DNA from: Fragilaria radians
Taxonomy: Eukaryota; Bacillariophyta; Fragilariophyceae; Fragilariales; Fragilariaceae
Direction of reading: 5' to 3'
Length of the DNA stretch: 37,017 bases
NCBI GenBank assembly: GCA_900642245.1
Contig: CAAAJI010000377.1
Location: 11,281 to 48,297, forward strand
Shown here: piece after piece, positions 19,989 through 32,771 of the stretch
Layout of the letters: each line of letters opens with the position of its first letter
Position numbering within the stretch: the first letter of the stretch is position 1
The notes under the pieces: generated by a model
Seen by the model: the letters and a program-made list of their open reading frames with translations, nothing else
What the model was told of the DNA's origin: nothing
Database searches by the model: none
Translations under genes and position numbers: made by a program

Positions 19989-20305
19989 CTATCTAGAATT
20001 TGTGAAGCGTACGAGATGCATGAATTGAGATGTTAGATTTTGATGTCTCGTTGAATTTCTGTCGTTAGGTGATAGATAAATACTAACCCTAATATTATTC
20101 ACGTTTTCACATCTTTTTTCCCCACATTTCCGTCTTAAGCTCATCCATATGGTTGCCTGATGCCTAAAGGCACCTGAAATATTGACACTTCTAAAAGTTA
20201 TTTCTTTGCCCACGATATTTCAATATTTGTCTGGCAGACTAGCTTTCCCTTTAACGATTACCTAAAGATATTGGAAGTTTTACATACAAACTCTATAATT
20301 TGTTT
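19989..20305. other. Intergenic: between genes 4 and 3, copy B
   Basis: About 317 bases, shorter than in copy A by several small deletions. Nothing beyond UTR and promoter is expected or seen. Confidence 0.45.
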
Positions 20306-21221
20306 CTAAGATGAGTTAGCGTTTTTGGATGCCTTATATTCCTCAATCCGTTGCAGAAGTTGAGCCACTAATGCTCGACAAATTCGAAGCTGCAATCTCA
20401 ATAGCCGACGGACATCCCTATACATTTTAATAGAAATATTGCGAATCATAAGCTGTATTGAAGGAGGAATGTATTTATCCAGAAATTCTTTCACGGGAGG
20501 CGGAAGTGATATACTGCTCTCAGGTGTTGGTGTGACCTCTAAGCCATTGCCATCATCCTTGTCATCTTTTACCACTGTATCGACATTGAGATCAACAGAG
20601 GCTGTCTCATTTTTGTGCTGAGGTTCTATTGTTTCAGTCAATGAAGCTGCTTCTTGTGTAGATTCAGTATGTGATTCGTCGTCAAGACTTTGAATTGTTG
20701 CATTGTCTATTGCGGCTTTCGGAATTCCAAACTCACTTTTTGATTCTACCACAGACTCTGGGGTATCTTTCGACGATGATGCAAGCTCCAACTCTAACTC
20801 TCTCTTTCTTTCCAGTAGGCGTTCTTTCTCTGCCAAGGCGGCGGTTTTCATGCTTTCGATTTCGTTCAAGTAGTCAGCTTTTAAATCTGGATTTTGCTCC
20901 AAAATTTCATCACTTATCGTAGGATATACCATAATTCTGGTGAGATGGTTGAAATTTAAATTGTATACTTCAGAAAGGTAACACTTACAATTGTTCTTTC
21001 ACAGCAAGACATTGTCTTGCAGCCTCCAAATAATCCTCGCGACTAAGCACTGTCCCTTGCTTAGATTTGTCGATCAATTCAAAGCCAAGCTTTGTACAAA
21101 TCGCTTCAAGTTCAGAGTTCGAGAGGCTTTCCAAGTCTATCGTAGATTCTTTCTGACTTAACACATAGGAAGCAGAGAGGAGGTAGGCAACGGCGAGAAA
21201 CAAAAGTGTTTGGAAATACAT
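20306..21221 (-). CDS. Secreted or lumenal protein of unknown function, family 3/4, copy B
   Basis: Exons 21221-20989 and 20912-20306, about 279 aa. The start begins MYFQTLLFLAVAYLLSAS; in this copy the frame upstream of that ATG is not shared with copy A, which settles the start. It has the signal peptide, the ELEAICTKLGFELI two-helix domain, the charged coil, the acidic linker and the Arg-rich C-terminal helices. About a dozen residues differ from copy A, mostly in the linker and coil (for example DEVERM/NEIESM and EEIEP/ETIEP), making it one of the faster-changing proteins in the window. Confidence 0.7.
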
Positions 21222-23124
21222 TATTTTCTTATGATATCATTCCGACTCACAAGGTGTCGACACGTGGAATTTTCTGAAATTTTCAATGAAAACATAACAA
21301 GTTGTTCACTCTACGACTTACACGTCACGGGTAAAAACAACAAAACGAGTTTCTGATCCAGATTTGCCAACTTTGAAATAAGACTTCGTCACCAAAATTG
21401 AGGAAAAATAATCATTGGGACATGACTAGAAACAATTTTTGGTCTAGCTAATTTGATGCCAATCATTTGGATGGCTCAGAATCCAATCCACAGTATGAAT
21501 CAGAGATAAGAAACAAAGGTTACAAAAAAAATTTGGTGCACTTTGTTTACACCATTTGTTACTGGACTAAAGTATTGGTATATTGACGGAACAATTGTTT
21601 AACCAATTGCTGTCTATGCGCCTTCCCTGTCCATTTTGCTAATTAGTGATAAAGGTAGCGAAAATAGTGATGAAAATAGAGGTAGTAACATCAATGTTTC
21701 AGGTCAATTTAAGCTAGGCAATAATTTACTGAAGCTCAGACTTGAATTTGCATTGGGAATAAAGCATGAGGAGTGACTTGGAAAGGCTGCAGACTGGAGT
21801 GCAGAGTGTGTAGAAGAGTTAAACAACGTTAATCGCCATTTACATGTATCTAACAAAAATGTAGACCAAGAAAAAGATTATTGAGATGATGGACTGGAGT
21901 GTGGATTCAGATTGGAATGAGAACATTTTCCTGCAAGTGTCTATGAAGCGTCTCGGAATTACTGGAGAAAATCATTTTGAAAGGAAAGAGTGAAAGATGC
22001 GTTATGTTTTAAGTGACATTGGATTGAAATAAGATACCAGATATTTCGGGATTTATTACAAATAAATTCTTTTTATTCTCTCAACAGTGGAAATCATTAT
22101 CACTTTTGAATAGGGGAAATTTCGCATGGATGCTAACTAATAAGATTAATTGGACTTACACATTACTTCATCGAGTTCAGGTTTGACTTCTGTCATTGAA
22201 AGTAAAGCAATAAATTGAGGTCATATCTTGGGGATGAAGACAACCATTTTCAATCGAGAAAATAAATGAATGTTGATGTTGATGCAAGGAATTCTTCTGA
22301 TACACATCCAAAGATTTTAGAAATGCCATGTCGTGGCAACTATGTCCATCTTGCATATCCGGCAAAAATATTATTGTAATTGTGAATTCGGAGATTTCAG
22401 GTGTCATTACGCTGTAATCCAGCGAATGGCTTTCCCCATCGTCTTCAGTACAACAAATTTGCACTCAATTAATTACATACATAATCCGATCTTAAAATGG
22501 CATATTTGGCAGGAGAGAATTTTCGTTTCATTACTCGCACTTGCTTCGATGTAGAATTTTCGGATATTCTCATCCTTAAGTTCATACCGCATTCTGTAAC
22601 ATATCACATCATCTGGAAAGGTTTATATCTTAAATCTCCGTATGCCGGTAAATAGGAAGGGAATTGATTTCAAAGTGATGCCAGAAGCACAATAGTGCCG
22701 GTGGAAGTTACACTAAGGGACAAATCACTGTTTGGGAAGTCAAGACAAAAATTCTCCGATTGGAACGACCTTTGGAGATAATTATCATTCGCAGGAAGTT
22801 GTTGTCCAAACTTCTCAGGAAATGAAACGGTGAGAAGAAATAATCTAAGTAAGGAGTTCATTCGTGACAAATTGCAAGAAGATCCATCCAGGATGCGAAC
22901 CCATCTGTGATTCCCAATTTAAATCACTAACCAATTCGGATTTTCGAGCAGCAAAAACGAAGAGTTCTCTACCTACACGAGGAAGCGTTTCCCTCCCTCT
23001 CATAAAAAATTACAAACGTATCTTAAATACAGGTACCGCTACAACTGAACAGTAATTGATCAAACACGAAATGCTTTCACATAGAATTTGTATCTGTTCG
23101 ACAAATATCTTCCTAATCTATACT
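21222..23124. other. Long intergenic region between divergent genes 4 and 5, copy B
   Basis: About 1.9 kb. It aligns to 4536-6449 with many small differences; no shared open frame, so no gene is called. Contains the invariant block at 22788-23074. Confidence 0.5.
22788..23074. promoter_or_regulatory. 287-base noncoding block identical in both copies, upstream of gene 5 (copy B)
   Basis: Identical base for base to 6113-6399. It lies directly upstream of the gene 5 start and is the only long noncoding stretch I found without a single difference between copies. Confidence 0.4.
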
Positions 23125-24715
23125 ATGTTATCTCGTTCAGCACTCTCCTTTTCGGTGTCCCGCATTGGACGAAGAGCCTTTCACTCGGCATTGTCAGTAG
23201 CTGCCAAACCAGGACAAGCTGAAGTTATCTTGGTTGGATGTGGTGCACCGAATCGTGGAATGGGATGGTATCATGGCATTCAGGTACGAGTCATTTATGT
23301 GCTTAAAAGAGGATCGTAATGCCACGAAACACGACATGGATGTTAGATTCCCGATCTTAATGTAATCGGTACTTATACTGAATTTGCGTCGGCATGAAGG
23401 CCCTGGTGATTTGTCAATTTAGTCTCTTTCTAACGGCATGTCGTTCTTTCTTTTAACAGATGCTGGAAGGAAGGTAAGCACTGGTTTGTAAACACAGGCT
23501 GACTTGGGTAATCGACAATATCTTTGGATTGAAGGGGTTCTTGCTGCTAATCGAGGGCATTATTTTTTCACAGAAATTCCCCACAGACAAATTACTACTG
23601 GATTACATTTGGTGACGTCAACTTTAAGTTATCACATGTTTCCACGAACGTCATTTTTTCCAAAGAAGATTTTCCCAGAAAAGAGCTTTCTCTCACCTTT
23701 TCCATTGATATTTCTTAACAGATGCCCTTCAGCTGCACTGGACTACATTGTTGAACCATGGTTTTTGGGTGGTGGAGCCACTTCGGAAGCTGGAGTTGAA
23801 TTCGCGGACTGGCAAGCTTCCGTCGAGGCGAAGTATGGTACCAAATTCGCAGCATCTCTCGACAAACTGCCCCCGGCGGCCGCGCCAAGACTTGCATTAA
23901 TTTCCGGGCGTACTGCTGACAATCCTCGCCTTTTGACTGAATCTATTGCTAGCGGTGCAACTTGTATCTATTTAGAAAAGCCTGGTGCTCCAACTGTAAC
24001 AGAGCTTGAACAAATGTCTAAGGAGGCGGAAGCTGCTGGTGTCAAGGTGCTTATGGGATACAACAAAAATGTCTGCAAGTATGTTGCCAAGACTCGTGAA
24101 TTCGCCGCAGGAGTTAAGGGCTCCCATGTTACCTTTATTACAAACAATGCTTATGAGAATACCAAGGAATCGCTTGGAGAATGTTTTGAACGTAATGCTG
24201 AGGGTATGTTGAAGAATATGGTTATCCATGAACTTGCATTGCTTGTGTCATTCTACGATGTATCTGTGGATAACATCGCATCTGTGGTTGCCGATAAGGA
24301 ATTTTCAGAAATGCAGACACTTGCTGGCCCATCTGGTAAGGAATGGACAGACTTTAACAAAATCAAGTTTACCATAACCACCAAGACAGGGCAAACAGTC
24401 AGTGTCCAGGGAGATCGTTGCGGAGGCACTGACTCCTACGCAAAGGTCGATGACGCAGCTGGAAAGGAGGTATTCCGTTATTACATGCCAGATGAGGATG
24501 ACAAGGTCAATGTACAAAAACTGCAAGCCAAATATCCAACTGCTATGCCATATTTCTTCACTCAAGATCCTGACTATGTTACTGTGAAGGAACGTGTCGC
24601 AAAGGCCACGGTTGACGGAAACCCTGCGGAAGGTGTTGCCACCATTGAAATTGCTGTTGAGACCCTCAAAGTTGCAGAATACCTCACTCCTATCCTGCAG
24701 GAACAGCTCAAGTAA
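23125..24715 (+). CDS. Gfo/Idh/MocA-family NAD(P)-dependent oxidoreductase, copy B
   Basis: Exons 23125-23283, microexon 23460-23473, and 23722-24715; about 388 aa. It has the same Rossmann start, EKP motif and C-terminal domain as copy A. Substitutions are few (for example DYII/DYIV, FASSLD/FAASLD, TVAELE/TVTELE, VNVVKL/VNVQKL). The intron before exon 3 happens to be open in frame here, so an uninterrupted reading from 23504 exists, but it lacks the Rossmann start and is not conserved in copy A. The spliced form is preferred. Confidence 0.75.
23460..23473 (+). other. 14-base microexon of gene 5, copy B
   Basis: ATGCTGGAAGGAAG between TTTTAACAG and GTAAGC; encodes MLEG and part of Arg. One synonymous difference from copy A. 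Confidence 0.75.
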
Positions 24716-25369
24716 ATCACATCACATTTTTTGCAACAGGGATTGACATTCTCAGGGCGCACTAATTTCAATTAAGGTATCATCTTTTTGTCTGAAAGCC
24801 ACCATGAGAGAAGTTAAATATTAGAAGAATGATGTATAAAAGCAAATAGTTCAATCGTATTGGAGATTACCTTTAAGGTATAGATCAATTACCCATTGAC
24901 GTTTACCTCATTGAATGTGTCTTTTATGTGCTGCGTAAAACAACATTCAATACTTGGTCCATGAATTACATTGTCAGAACTTACGGGCTCAATCGACCAT
25001 ACTATAAACTTGGAATGATGATGAGCGTCAATCGTCAAGTAACTGTAGGCATAGTTTTGTAAAGTATAACGTCTTAAGTGCTTCCCATCAGAAGTGTAGC
25101 CTTCTTAATCATATTCAAAGACATTGAAAGTTTGCATGTATGTGACTGTAGCAATAAAGCTTAGTAATATCCTATTATTGCTTTTGACATGCAGTGACTC
25201 CTTCCCCTGCTGGATATATCATGACTTCCAAATAGTGAAATTTATTTGGACCATTCCATATAGATAATGTAATCGATTACTGTATGGCTGTCTTCATTTA
25301 CTGGTAATTCCAACAACAAAAGGCGGCTGAACAATTTGCCTCTAGCAATTTTCAAATAAATTTCTAACC
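24716..25369. other. Intergenic gene 5 to NUP85, copy B (short form)
   Basis: 654 bases; lacks most of the extra sequence seen in copy A. It contains about 110 bases near 24975-25080 without a clear match in copy A. No gene seen. Confidence 0.45.
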
Positions 25370-27758
25370 ATGTGGACAGGTGCATCTTCTAAATCCGTCC
25401 GACCCATGACTTGGGATCCAAAGTCTCCATTGTGCCTATTGGTACCAACAATGCAGGAAGGAAAAGTTCTATTGGGTAACTTTTATGCGAGCGATGGTAT
25501 TGGCGTACACCCTTCCGAGACATCGGCTCTACTCCAGATTTTAACCGGTTCTCAACAAGCAAAGGCAAATTCTCAATCTGAACCACAACCACAGCGTAGT
25601 TATCGTAGTATCCTTAATTCCTGCTTAGAAGAATTTCTGCAAGATACAGAGCATCCCATTGAATTTGCTTCTCTTGAATTGTTCAAGTTAATGTACGCCA
25701 TTACTCATCTGACGGAAACTCACATCCTTCGAACGCCAACTATGGCAGATACAGTTTCGTATCTTCGTCATCATCATATGGAAACACTTTTGATCCAAGA
25801 GTTTCTTGAAACTACCTCTCATCCTGAAGAACATGAAGAATATTGGACGCTTTTGCGTAAACTTGTAATTCGTGGATGTCTTTCAGACGCCTGGAGTGTC
25901 CTAACTTATCATTCAGCATGTCAGCGTGCTGCAATGGAAAACCCATTATCGGCATCGTCCTCAAGAGAAATAATTGCCTCGCCATATTCAAATACGAATG
26001 CTCTTGCCTATTCCAGAGAACGAGATCGTCATGGCTTTGCCGCCTTGAGAGAGATATTGGAAAGAGCTCCGATACCAGGAGGCCGTACAGATTTGTACGA
26101 TATAGAACAAAACGACGGCGACGATGACGACGAGGAAGACAGGAATAATATTTCTGCTAATCTCTTTAAGAATAAGTCGTTTATGAGTGGTGTTCATCAA
26201 AAGGATTACCAATTATGGAACACAAACCCATCTGCAGCCTTGGCTACTTGGCGAATGTGGCAATCACAGGTAACATCTTTCAGCAGTGTTGGTGGTGTCG
26301 GTTCCTTCCTTCTGAATCGAGAACCTCGATTAATCCCATTGTTGCAGATGATGCATGGAGACCTGTCGTCAATTCCTTTCGAGGATTGGTCAGAAGCATT
26401 GTGTGCGGAACTTTTGTATATTCGACCGAATTTGCGACCTGAGGACTTACCAGTGCGCCTGTCCAGATCTATGCAACGAATGGGACAGACCGATTCATGC
26501 TCACTGATTTTGGCAATACTCGAAGGGGATTATGGAGCTATTGTGGAAAGTTTGTATACTAAACTGGGGGGAGGGAGCGGTGCAGCGTTACCTGCAACTA
26601 TGGTATGTGTAAACAATGAATGCATTGCCTTTGTATTGAACAAGTATTTTTCCACTCACTTTTCTGGTTAAGACATCGCTCCTCTGCAATCTTCTGATGA
26701 AGGCCAAGCGTATTCCAGAATCTGCCAAGGACATACAGATCAATCTGTTGCTTGAGGCGGCAGAAGCAATTCTGTCGTCGCACTCAAATCCAGATATCGG
26801 CATGCGTCTTGTTGCTCATTTGTTAGTTCCACACTGTTCCGCAAACAATGATTTACGAATCGTTTCAACGCTTGCCGAAGCACTCGAGCATCATATCCCA
26901 CAATCCGATTCTGAGGCTCAGCTCTTACTTGATATAGTGAGACCTTTGATATCCAAGAAACGATCCGAACGTATTTTGGATGGTTGTTTAAGCATGATTG
27001 CCGGTCGCTATCGTCAACTGATCGCCACAAAGAGTCGAGATTCAACCAAGCAAAATTCTAAGATAGCCATGAATTGGTTACTCGTCGGAGCTGAACTGGA
27101 AGCTGAAATGTTTGATAAAGGAATATGTTTTCGTTTGATTGTAATTGCTTGCCGGCAGTCAAGTAGCAAACTACTTCAGCATTTGCTAGGTAATGAACCG
27201 TGGAGAGCAGATGTCATTGAGGTTTCTAAGGGCTTCTCTCTCGCGTTGACCGACAAAATGGAAGATGTGGAATCTGTCCGATTACTTCACTCCATGTCCA
27301 CAATGGCGGTGGCCGTGGCCGAACAATCATCGGATCGTACATCAATAGTTGCGCACGAAATAGGACATTGCCTTCGCCGAGGGTTGGCGCCACCTACGAT
27401 GCATCGAGATTTGCTAAACCTAGCAAAGAGTGTTTTGGATTATGAAGACGCACTCTTTACAAATGGAAATCATGAATCGACGGAATCTTCTTTCTCCGTT
27501 GATGATATGCAAGCTCTCATGGAGAACTTCTTGCATCTTACCACCTTATCAGATACAAAGTTGTGGGATGTGAAGGACCAAATGAACCTTGCCCTGGGTA
27601 AGGGGCTCATGCGAGCCTTCCTGACGGAAAATAAAAAGTTACAGAAGAGAAAGGCAGGAACGTCGGACACTGCGCCAAGTCGTCTGATCACGACTAATTT
27701 AGAATCTTACACTTATGCAGAACAAGAAAGTCTCGTTGCAAGTATGTTGGATTTATGA
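25370..27758 (+). CDS. NUP85: Nucleoporin Nup85 (Y-complex), copy B
   Basis: Exons 25370-26602 and 26673-27758; about 772 aa, one residue shorter than copy A near the start (MWTGASSK against MWSDTASSK). All helical landmarks are kept. Residue differences concentrate in a short segment after the middle (about 510-600, for example SSNKVLQLLLGNELW against SSSKLLQHLLGNEPW), while the first third is nearly unchanged. Both copies look intact. Confidence 0.8.
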
Positions 27759-29065
27759 TTTTGAAGCCCTTCGAAAAGTGTCAGCATTAAAACCCCTAGT
27801 CCAATAAATATACCCAAGGACTATTTCTCTTTCGTCATGCATTTACCTTTGCCACATAGGTATTCAGTTATCATCACTGATTGCACTTTTACCAGATCAA
27901 AATTATATATCTAATAAATGGAAGTAAAATAGCATTTCTGATCCTCAGTTCGTCATCATTTGACGATTTTGTTGCAACCAAACATGACTCAAAGTGATGA
28001 AGTGACAACAATCAATAAAGCTGTAATCATTAAAAGTCACTTGACAGAAATTAACTTTATAAACAAAGTTATGTGAGTCACATTGTACAGAGAAAATGAA
28101 ATTAAATCAAATTGACAATGACAAATTATCCCTTGACTTTGGAATATTGGCTCAAAAAAATCAGTTCTGATAAGAAAGGATTGATGTGAAATCAGAATCT
28201 TGGGACAAATACCTTATAGAATGAATCAAAGGGAGAAAGGATGAAACAAAATGATAACCAGCTATTTGCCTACAAAAACTAGAAGAGAAATTTGGATAGT
28301 AGAAGTATGAATCGCAAAAACAAAATTTCTCACACAGTTACGCATGATGAGGTCTATCAGGGTATGATTTTTGTCATCACAAATTGGATGATAGCAACTA
28401 TACTTCACCCTAGTTCCTAACACCAGTCACTGCGAATCAAAAAGATTCAACTACAAAAAGAAGAAAAGTAGACCATGACATTCTCTCATCATGGATGAGA
28501 TACGTTCTGAACTAGATATTGATTCCAGCAGGACGAGCTCAGGAGGTAATGTTCCACCCAATGATTGAAATTCACTCTCTTTCTTGACCTTCCCCCTGAA
28601 GATTGTAAGTTCTACTTTCCCATGGGAAAGGCAATCAAGCTGACTGAGTCCACCACCATACATGGTATCAATAATGCAAAATAGTCCCAGCCCTTAAGTA
28701 AGTCCGCAAGCTAGTGCCCTGATGGCTAGTCTCTTGATTGATTTGATAGCTGAAAGTGTGCCCACAAAATCCATTCTGATATTCTCTATGAACATGCACA
28801 ATGACACATGAGCTTAAAGGTATTTATTGTCAAGATAACTTAAGTTACACATTTAGACCTAAAGCACGTATCAAGAAGACAGTCTGCTTGTGAAGGCAGT
28901 AAACTTATTGCATATATTGTGACGTGGTAGCGATTGCATCGCATTTGGATCTTTCATCCTACATGTTTAGGTAATTTGGGCAGTTTTGTAGGTCAACCTA
29001 GGGCAAACCAATTTTCTGACGGAAATCACATTTTAAATTTCATCAGCTAAGCGATCGAGTTAAGC
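27759..29065. other. Intergenic between NUP85 and gene 7, copy B, with about 0.8 kb of extra sequence
   Basis: Homology to copy A stops after CATGACTCAAA (about 27993) and resumes at GTCAAGATAA (about 28829). The intervening 0.8 kb is absent from copy A, where about 35 unrelated bases occupy the spot. On the minus strand, 28451-28663 is open for about 70 codons (YGGGLSQLDCL, then GTLPPELVLLES) but matches nothing I recognise. No clear terminal repeats. Possibly a decayed mobile element. Confidence 0.45.
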
Positions 29066-29674
29066 TTAACTAGGCGATATTGAAGGAGATGATAACATTT
29101 GGATAGGTAACGTGTCTTTCGGGCTAAGTTCACTTGGACTTAAAGTGAAAACTAGCATCTTCAATTTTTCCTCGGAGGAAGCTACAGTCGGTTTATTGGA
29201 AAGTGCATAAGAAATAGCCCATCCTGCAATTCCTCCTACGATGCCGATCAAGACAAAGAGAAAGACAAGAATCCAAAGGTATTTTCCACATGTTAGACCT
29301 GTTCTTCTGGTTGACGATACAGGCTCGTTCTTGTCTCGTTCGTTTATAGTGTCGCTACAACTACTTGGCGATAATTGTTCCTGAACTTCCATCGAATTGG
29401 ACCCACTCGACAAACTTGGACTGGGGCGTATCACTTCCATTTCATGAGATTCATCATCAATTTCTAGCGAGGGATGATTCCGTTGTCCCATGGCACCATT
29501 TAATACATAACTAACGGCATTATGCAACAGCACACTCTCATCCTCATCTTCAAGAGAATACTTGCGACGAAATATGCTCAAAGTGTTGGGTTCACCCATG
29601 CTAGAAAGTTCAGAAACGCCATCCTCGTCAGGAAAGGTAGATATTTTGCCAATGTTCAAATGTCGCTGTGTCAT
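29066..29674 (-). CDS. Single-pass membrane protein of unknown function, copy B
   Basis: 202 aa; same acidic Ser-rich N-tail, membrane helix and Ser/Pro tail as copy A, stopping two codons earlier (SSPSISPS). Differences cluster just before the membrane helix (GKNEPAQSTRRTDLK against DKNEPVSSTRRTGLT). That both copies stop at nearly the same place supports a genuine short protein rather than a recent truncation. Confidence 0.65.
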   Translation of the reverse strand: MTQRHLNIGKISTFPDEDGVSELSSMGEPNTLSIFRRKYSLEDEDESVLLHNAVSYVLNGAMGQRNHPSLEIDDESHEMEVIRPSPSLSSGSNSMEVQEQLSPSSCSDTINERDKNEPVSSTRRTGLTCGKYLWILVFLFVLIGIVGGIAGWAISYALSNKPTVASSEEKLKMLVFTLSPSELSPKDTLPIQMLSSPSISPS

Positions 29675-29980
29675 GATTGAATGGTTGTTTTTTTAGTTTA
29701 TGGGCTAGACCAGAGCTCCTCTGGATGTTTCGTGGATGACTTCAATTATTGAACGGTTGACACTCCAGTTTTTTAGAAATCTCATATTCTTCTAGCATCT
29801 TGGTCAGGGCGAACGGGTTTGAAAACATTTGAGAAGAATAAAAAGTACGCATTCGTACTGCTACTGTCACGACTTACTAGTATTCCAATGACCTCCCAAT
29901 ATCAAGCTCGGACTTTTTTTTTGTTGAAGCGTCGGAATAATAATTTAAAAGTTGAACTATACACTGAATTGAATCGATGC
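29675..29980. promoter_or_regulatory. Shared upstream region of divergent genes 7 and 8, copy B
   Basis: 306 bases between the two start codons. By chance the frame of gene 8 is open upstream to about 29819 in this copy; copy A is not, so the extension is treated as 5' UTR. Confidence 0.45.
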
Positions 29981-31483
29981 ATGTCTGCCATGCCCAATCA
30001 AACATTTTCTTATTTGATTGGATTTGCTCTTAGCCTTGCCTTAATAGGATTAGGAGGAAACCTTTTTCATCTGAAACGATTGACACAGAATAAGAGGGAT
30101 CCATCTGACCTTCCTGATTGGGGAAATGACCCATGGGTTTCATCACAATCGCGTAGAGTACTTTCAAATGAGATCAGAGTGCAAGAATCTACCGTCTTTA
30201 CTAGAATCGTCACAGAGTCAGCCTCTGTATTAGATTATTGTTCTGGTGCACAAATATCCATCAGTGCAACGACTGCCACAAAGGATAGCAAAAACAAGAG
30301 CCAAAGTTTATTGAAGGGTAAAAAGGGTGTAGCGTTAAGCCGTTTTGGATTCATGAAATCACTGAATAATCATTTGATGATGATGAGTGCCTCAAACAGC
30401 CCCAAAAAGCAATGCTTTTCAGCCCCTTCGACTGCCTGTCAGTCGACACAATATACAATGCTAGTCTCATTTCATACGGAACAATTGCGAACGCTTTTCT
30501 TGAATCTATTATCCTGGATTACGTATCCTCATGTATCGCAAATACTAGTAATAGTACCACCATCCTTAAACGCAACAATACAAGATGATTCAAAATATGG
30601 CCACAGACTCTGGACTTGGCATACTGATCCAGAGCATATTGTTCAATTGGAATTCACAGAGCACATTTGGAATATTTCTACCTCAGGAGATCATAGTTCA
30701 GTCATCCAAAATGATGCTGTAGTTTGGATGAATGGAAATGCGCCTCCCGAGAAAGCCAACTATCACGGATTGTTAAATGGATTGGAGCTTTGGAAACGTA
30801 ATGCAAATAGTGTTGTTGCGTCGCAAGGATGGAATATTGTTTTTCCCCACATGGAGACTCATATCTCTAGCAAAAAATTCAACACATCCTCGAAGCCTCT
30901 GAAACCTATTTGTCAACATGACCAAGCAACATCTGTAATTCACACCCATGAAGAATTTCATATTCCCGATTTACATTACCTCATTGTCCATCGTTACTAC
31001 CTTTGCTTTCTCTCACACAAAGTCCTAACTCCGCTGCATCGATTTGCTGCTCCATTGACCACAAAATCAGAAAGCGTCTTACTTCAACGAGTGATTATTG
31101 CCATGGTTTTGAGTCAAGTAACAGGACAAAGTCCCTGGATATACAATTCAGTTGGAATACCAGGTCCATCACATTCTCGTCGACTAGTCCAAGATCGGAT
31201 TCGAAGTACAGTCTCTGAGAGAGGTTCCCTAAATCTGTTACGGCGGTCCTCATCTGTTACATCGACTTCATCAAATAGCCTTTTGGGTTTGTTTTTAAGG
31301 CGACAACTTACCGAAATAAATATGAAGGTCAGTATCGCAGATACAGCGTCTACGTCAGGTAATGAAATTCTTGATCTTGAGAGTGTAAAACTACTGTTAG
31401 AATTCTTCGGATCTCTACCATTGTTCAATCGATATCTATCAGACGTTTCCATTTTATACTCTTCCCCATGCAGTGGGAAATAA
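29981..31483 (+). CDS. Golgi-type GT64/exostosin-like protein, copy B
   Basis: About 500 aa from ATG 29981. It lacks one Pro near the start (MSAMPNQ against MSAMPPNQ) and three residues in the stem (GNDPWVSS against GYDPNLGGVSS). The GT64-like core (residues about 170-330) is almost unchanged, including the substituted WMNGN metal site and the RVIIAMVLSQVTG segment. Conservation of the core with a variable stem argues that the protein is under selection despite the missing acidic motifs. Confidence 0.55.
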   Translation: MSAMPNQTFSYLIGFALSLALIGLGGNLFHLKRLTQNKRDPSDLPDWGNDPWVSSQSRRVLSNEIRVQESTVFTRIVTESASVLDYCSGAQISISATTATKDSKNKSQSLLKGKKGVALSRFGFMKSLNNHLMMMSASNSPKKQCFSAPSTACQSTQYTMLVSFHTEQLRTLFLNLLSWITYPHVSQILVIVPPSLNATIQDDSKYGHRLWTWHTDPEHIVQLEFTEHIWNISTSGDHSSVIQNDAVVWMNGNAPPEKANYHGLLNGLELWKRNANSVVASQGWNIVFPHMETHISSKKFNTSSKPLKPICQHDQATSVIHTHEEFHIPDLHYLIVHRYYLCFLSHKVLTPLHRFAAPLTTKSESVLLQRVIIAMVLSQVTGQSPWIYNSVGIPGPSHSRRLVQDRIRSTVSERGSLNLLRRSSSVTSTSSNSLLGLFLRRQLTEINMKVSIADTASTSGNEILDLESVKLLLEFFGSLPLFNRYLSDVSILYSSPCSGK

Positions 31484-31674
31484 TGACACGTGGCTTCTTT
31501 CATTCCTTGAGAATTGAAGTTTCCATGAAAACTGCCTCGCCATGTATCTAAAGGAAAACATGGTTTTACCATTCTATTTGTTTGGAACTAGCAGTCGATC
31601 TAAGGGGCATTCGCAGAATGCATAATTGTTCAATAGCGGGAAACAACACTAGAACAAAAGTTAAAATAATATAC

Positions 31675-32771
31675 CTAAAGTTCCACCTTTCTCTTGATTC
31701 GTACTTCCACATTGTCCAAACTAAAATTATGGAGTGGAGCACGGATGTTGGCCACGTAAGGGCCTTCCTCCCATTGGACTCGGATAGCCTCCGAGGGTTG
31801 AAGGGTGGTAGTAATAGTCCCAAGGCCTTCCACACGACGTTGAATGGAAACTTCGACGCTCCCATCAGTACCCACTGTAGGCATCAACACAGTCTTGTCA
31901 CCTACCATTTGTGCCAGTGTCACTGTTTGGCTGCCAGAATCCATACTAAGTGATGTCCCTCCCACAGCGTATCCCAATGCAATATCTGCTTTACGTGATG
32001 CCATGTCAAACCTAGGAGTTACAGTCATCCGACCAGCAGGAAGGTTCAACGATTGACGAACCAATGCCTTTTGGATGTAAGTTTTTGCCGCAGCTGGAAC
32101 GAAGAGTTAGGATTCCGATTGAAATTGTGAGATATGAGACGGAAGATTGTGACAAAAAAAGGAATTTCTTTACTGAAATAAATTGACTTACAAACTCTTC
32201 CATTCACTTGTATAGAAAGTGAAGGCCCATCAGCACGAATATCCAAATCCATTATCTCAGGACTCTTCGATGTGGTAGATCCTCGAGCTGATAGGACATA
32301 CCCTTGAATCTCACGCTTTGCCTTTGCCCAATAGGTACAAGGAAGCGATGTCTTTGTTTTCATTTGAAGTTCCAAACCAGCCTGATAACACGTGATATTT
32401 TCCATTATCATCCGTGAGATACCTTGATCCATAGTTTGACAAAAATGCATCGATTCGAAACACGTACCTCCCAATCCATGGTAGACGTAGAACCTTTCGT
32501 CTGCCATGTCACAATAGGCTCTACGCCACCTAAATTTCCATCTTGAAAATTTCCAAACCCTGAATTGCTGATCCCAATCTTAATTTCATTATTCAAAAAC
32601 AAGATAGATTATTTCGTGAGTTGAGGTTATAACTTCCAAAGTCGACAAGAGAAAGGAAGGCAACCCATGCCTTAATTTGACATTTGTTCGTACCGTCACT
32701 TGTGGTTTCGGAATTTCAGCTACAGCGATCCCGAGAATCAAGAGTAGCAATGTGATAGAAAACTTGTCCAT
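31675..32771 (-). CDS. Secreted beta-strand-rich protein, family 9/10/11, copy B
   Basis: Exons 32771-32694, 32578-32468, 32381-32192 and 32093-31675; about 265 aa, all splice sites equivalent to copy A (donor GTACGT at exon 2 here, GTAAGT in A). The signal peptide is unchanged (MDKFSITLLLLILGIAVA). Few residue differences occur in the mature protein (for example LPVGRMTL/LPAGRMTV and RRLEG/RRVEG). Gene 8 ends 191 bases away, tail to tail. Confidence 0.7.

Noticed and set aside
23504..23721. In-frame N-terminal extension of gene 5 exon 3 in copy B.
   Set aside because: It is intron 2 that happens to be open; copy A is not open there and the Rossmann start would be lost.
29819..29980. Upstream in-frame extension of gene 8 in copy B giving 554 aa.
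   Set aside because: It starts at a non-ATG codon, is not open in copy A, and would place polar sequence before the signal anchor.
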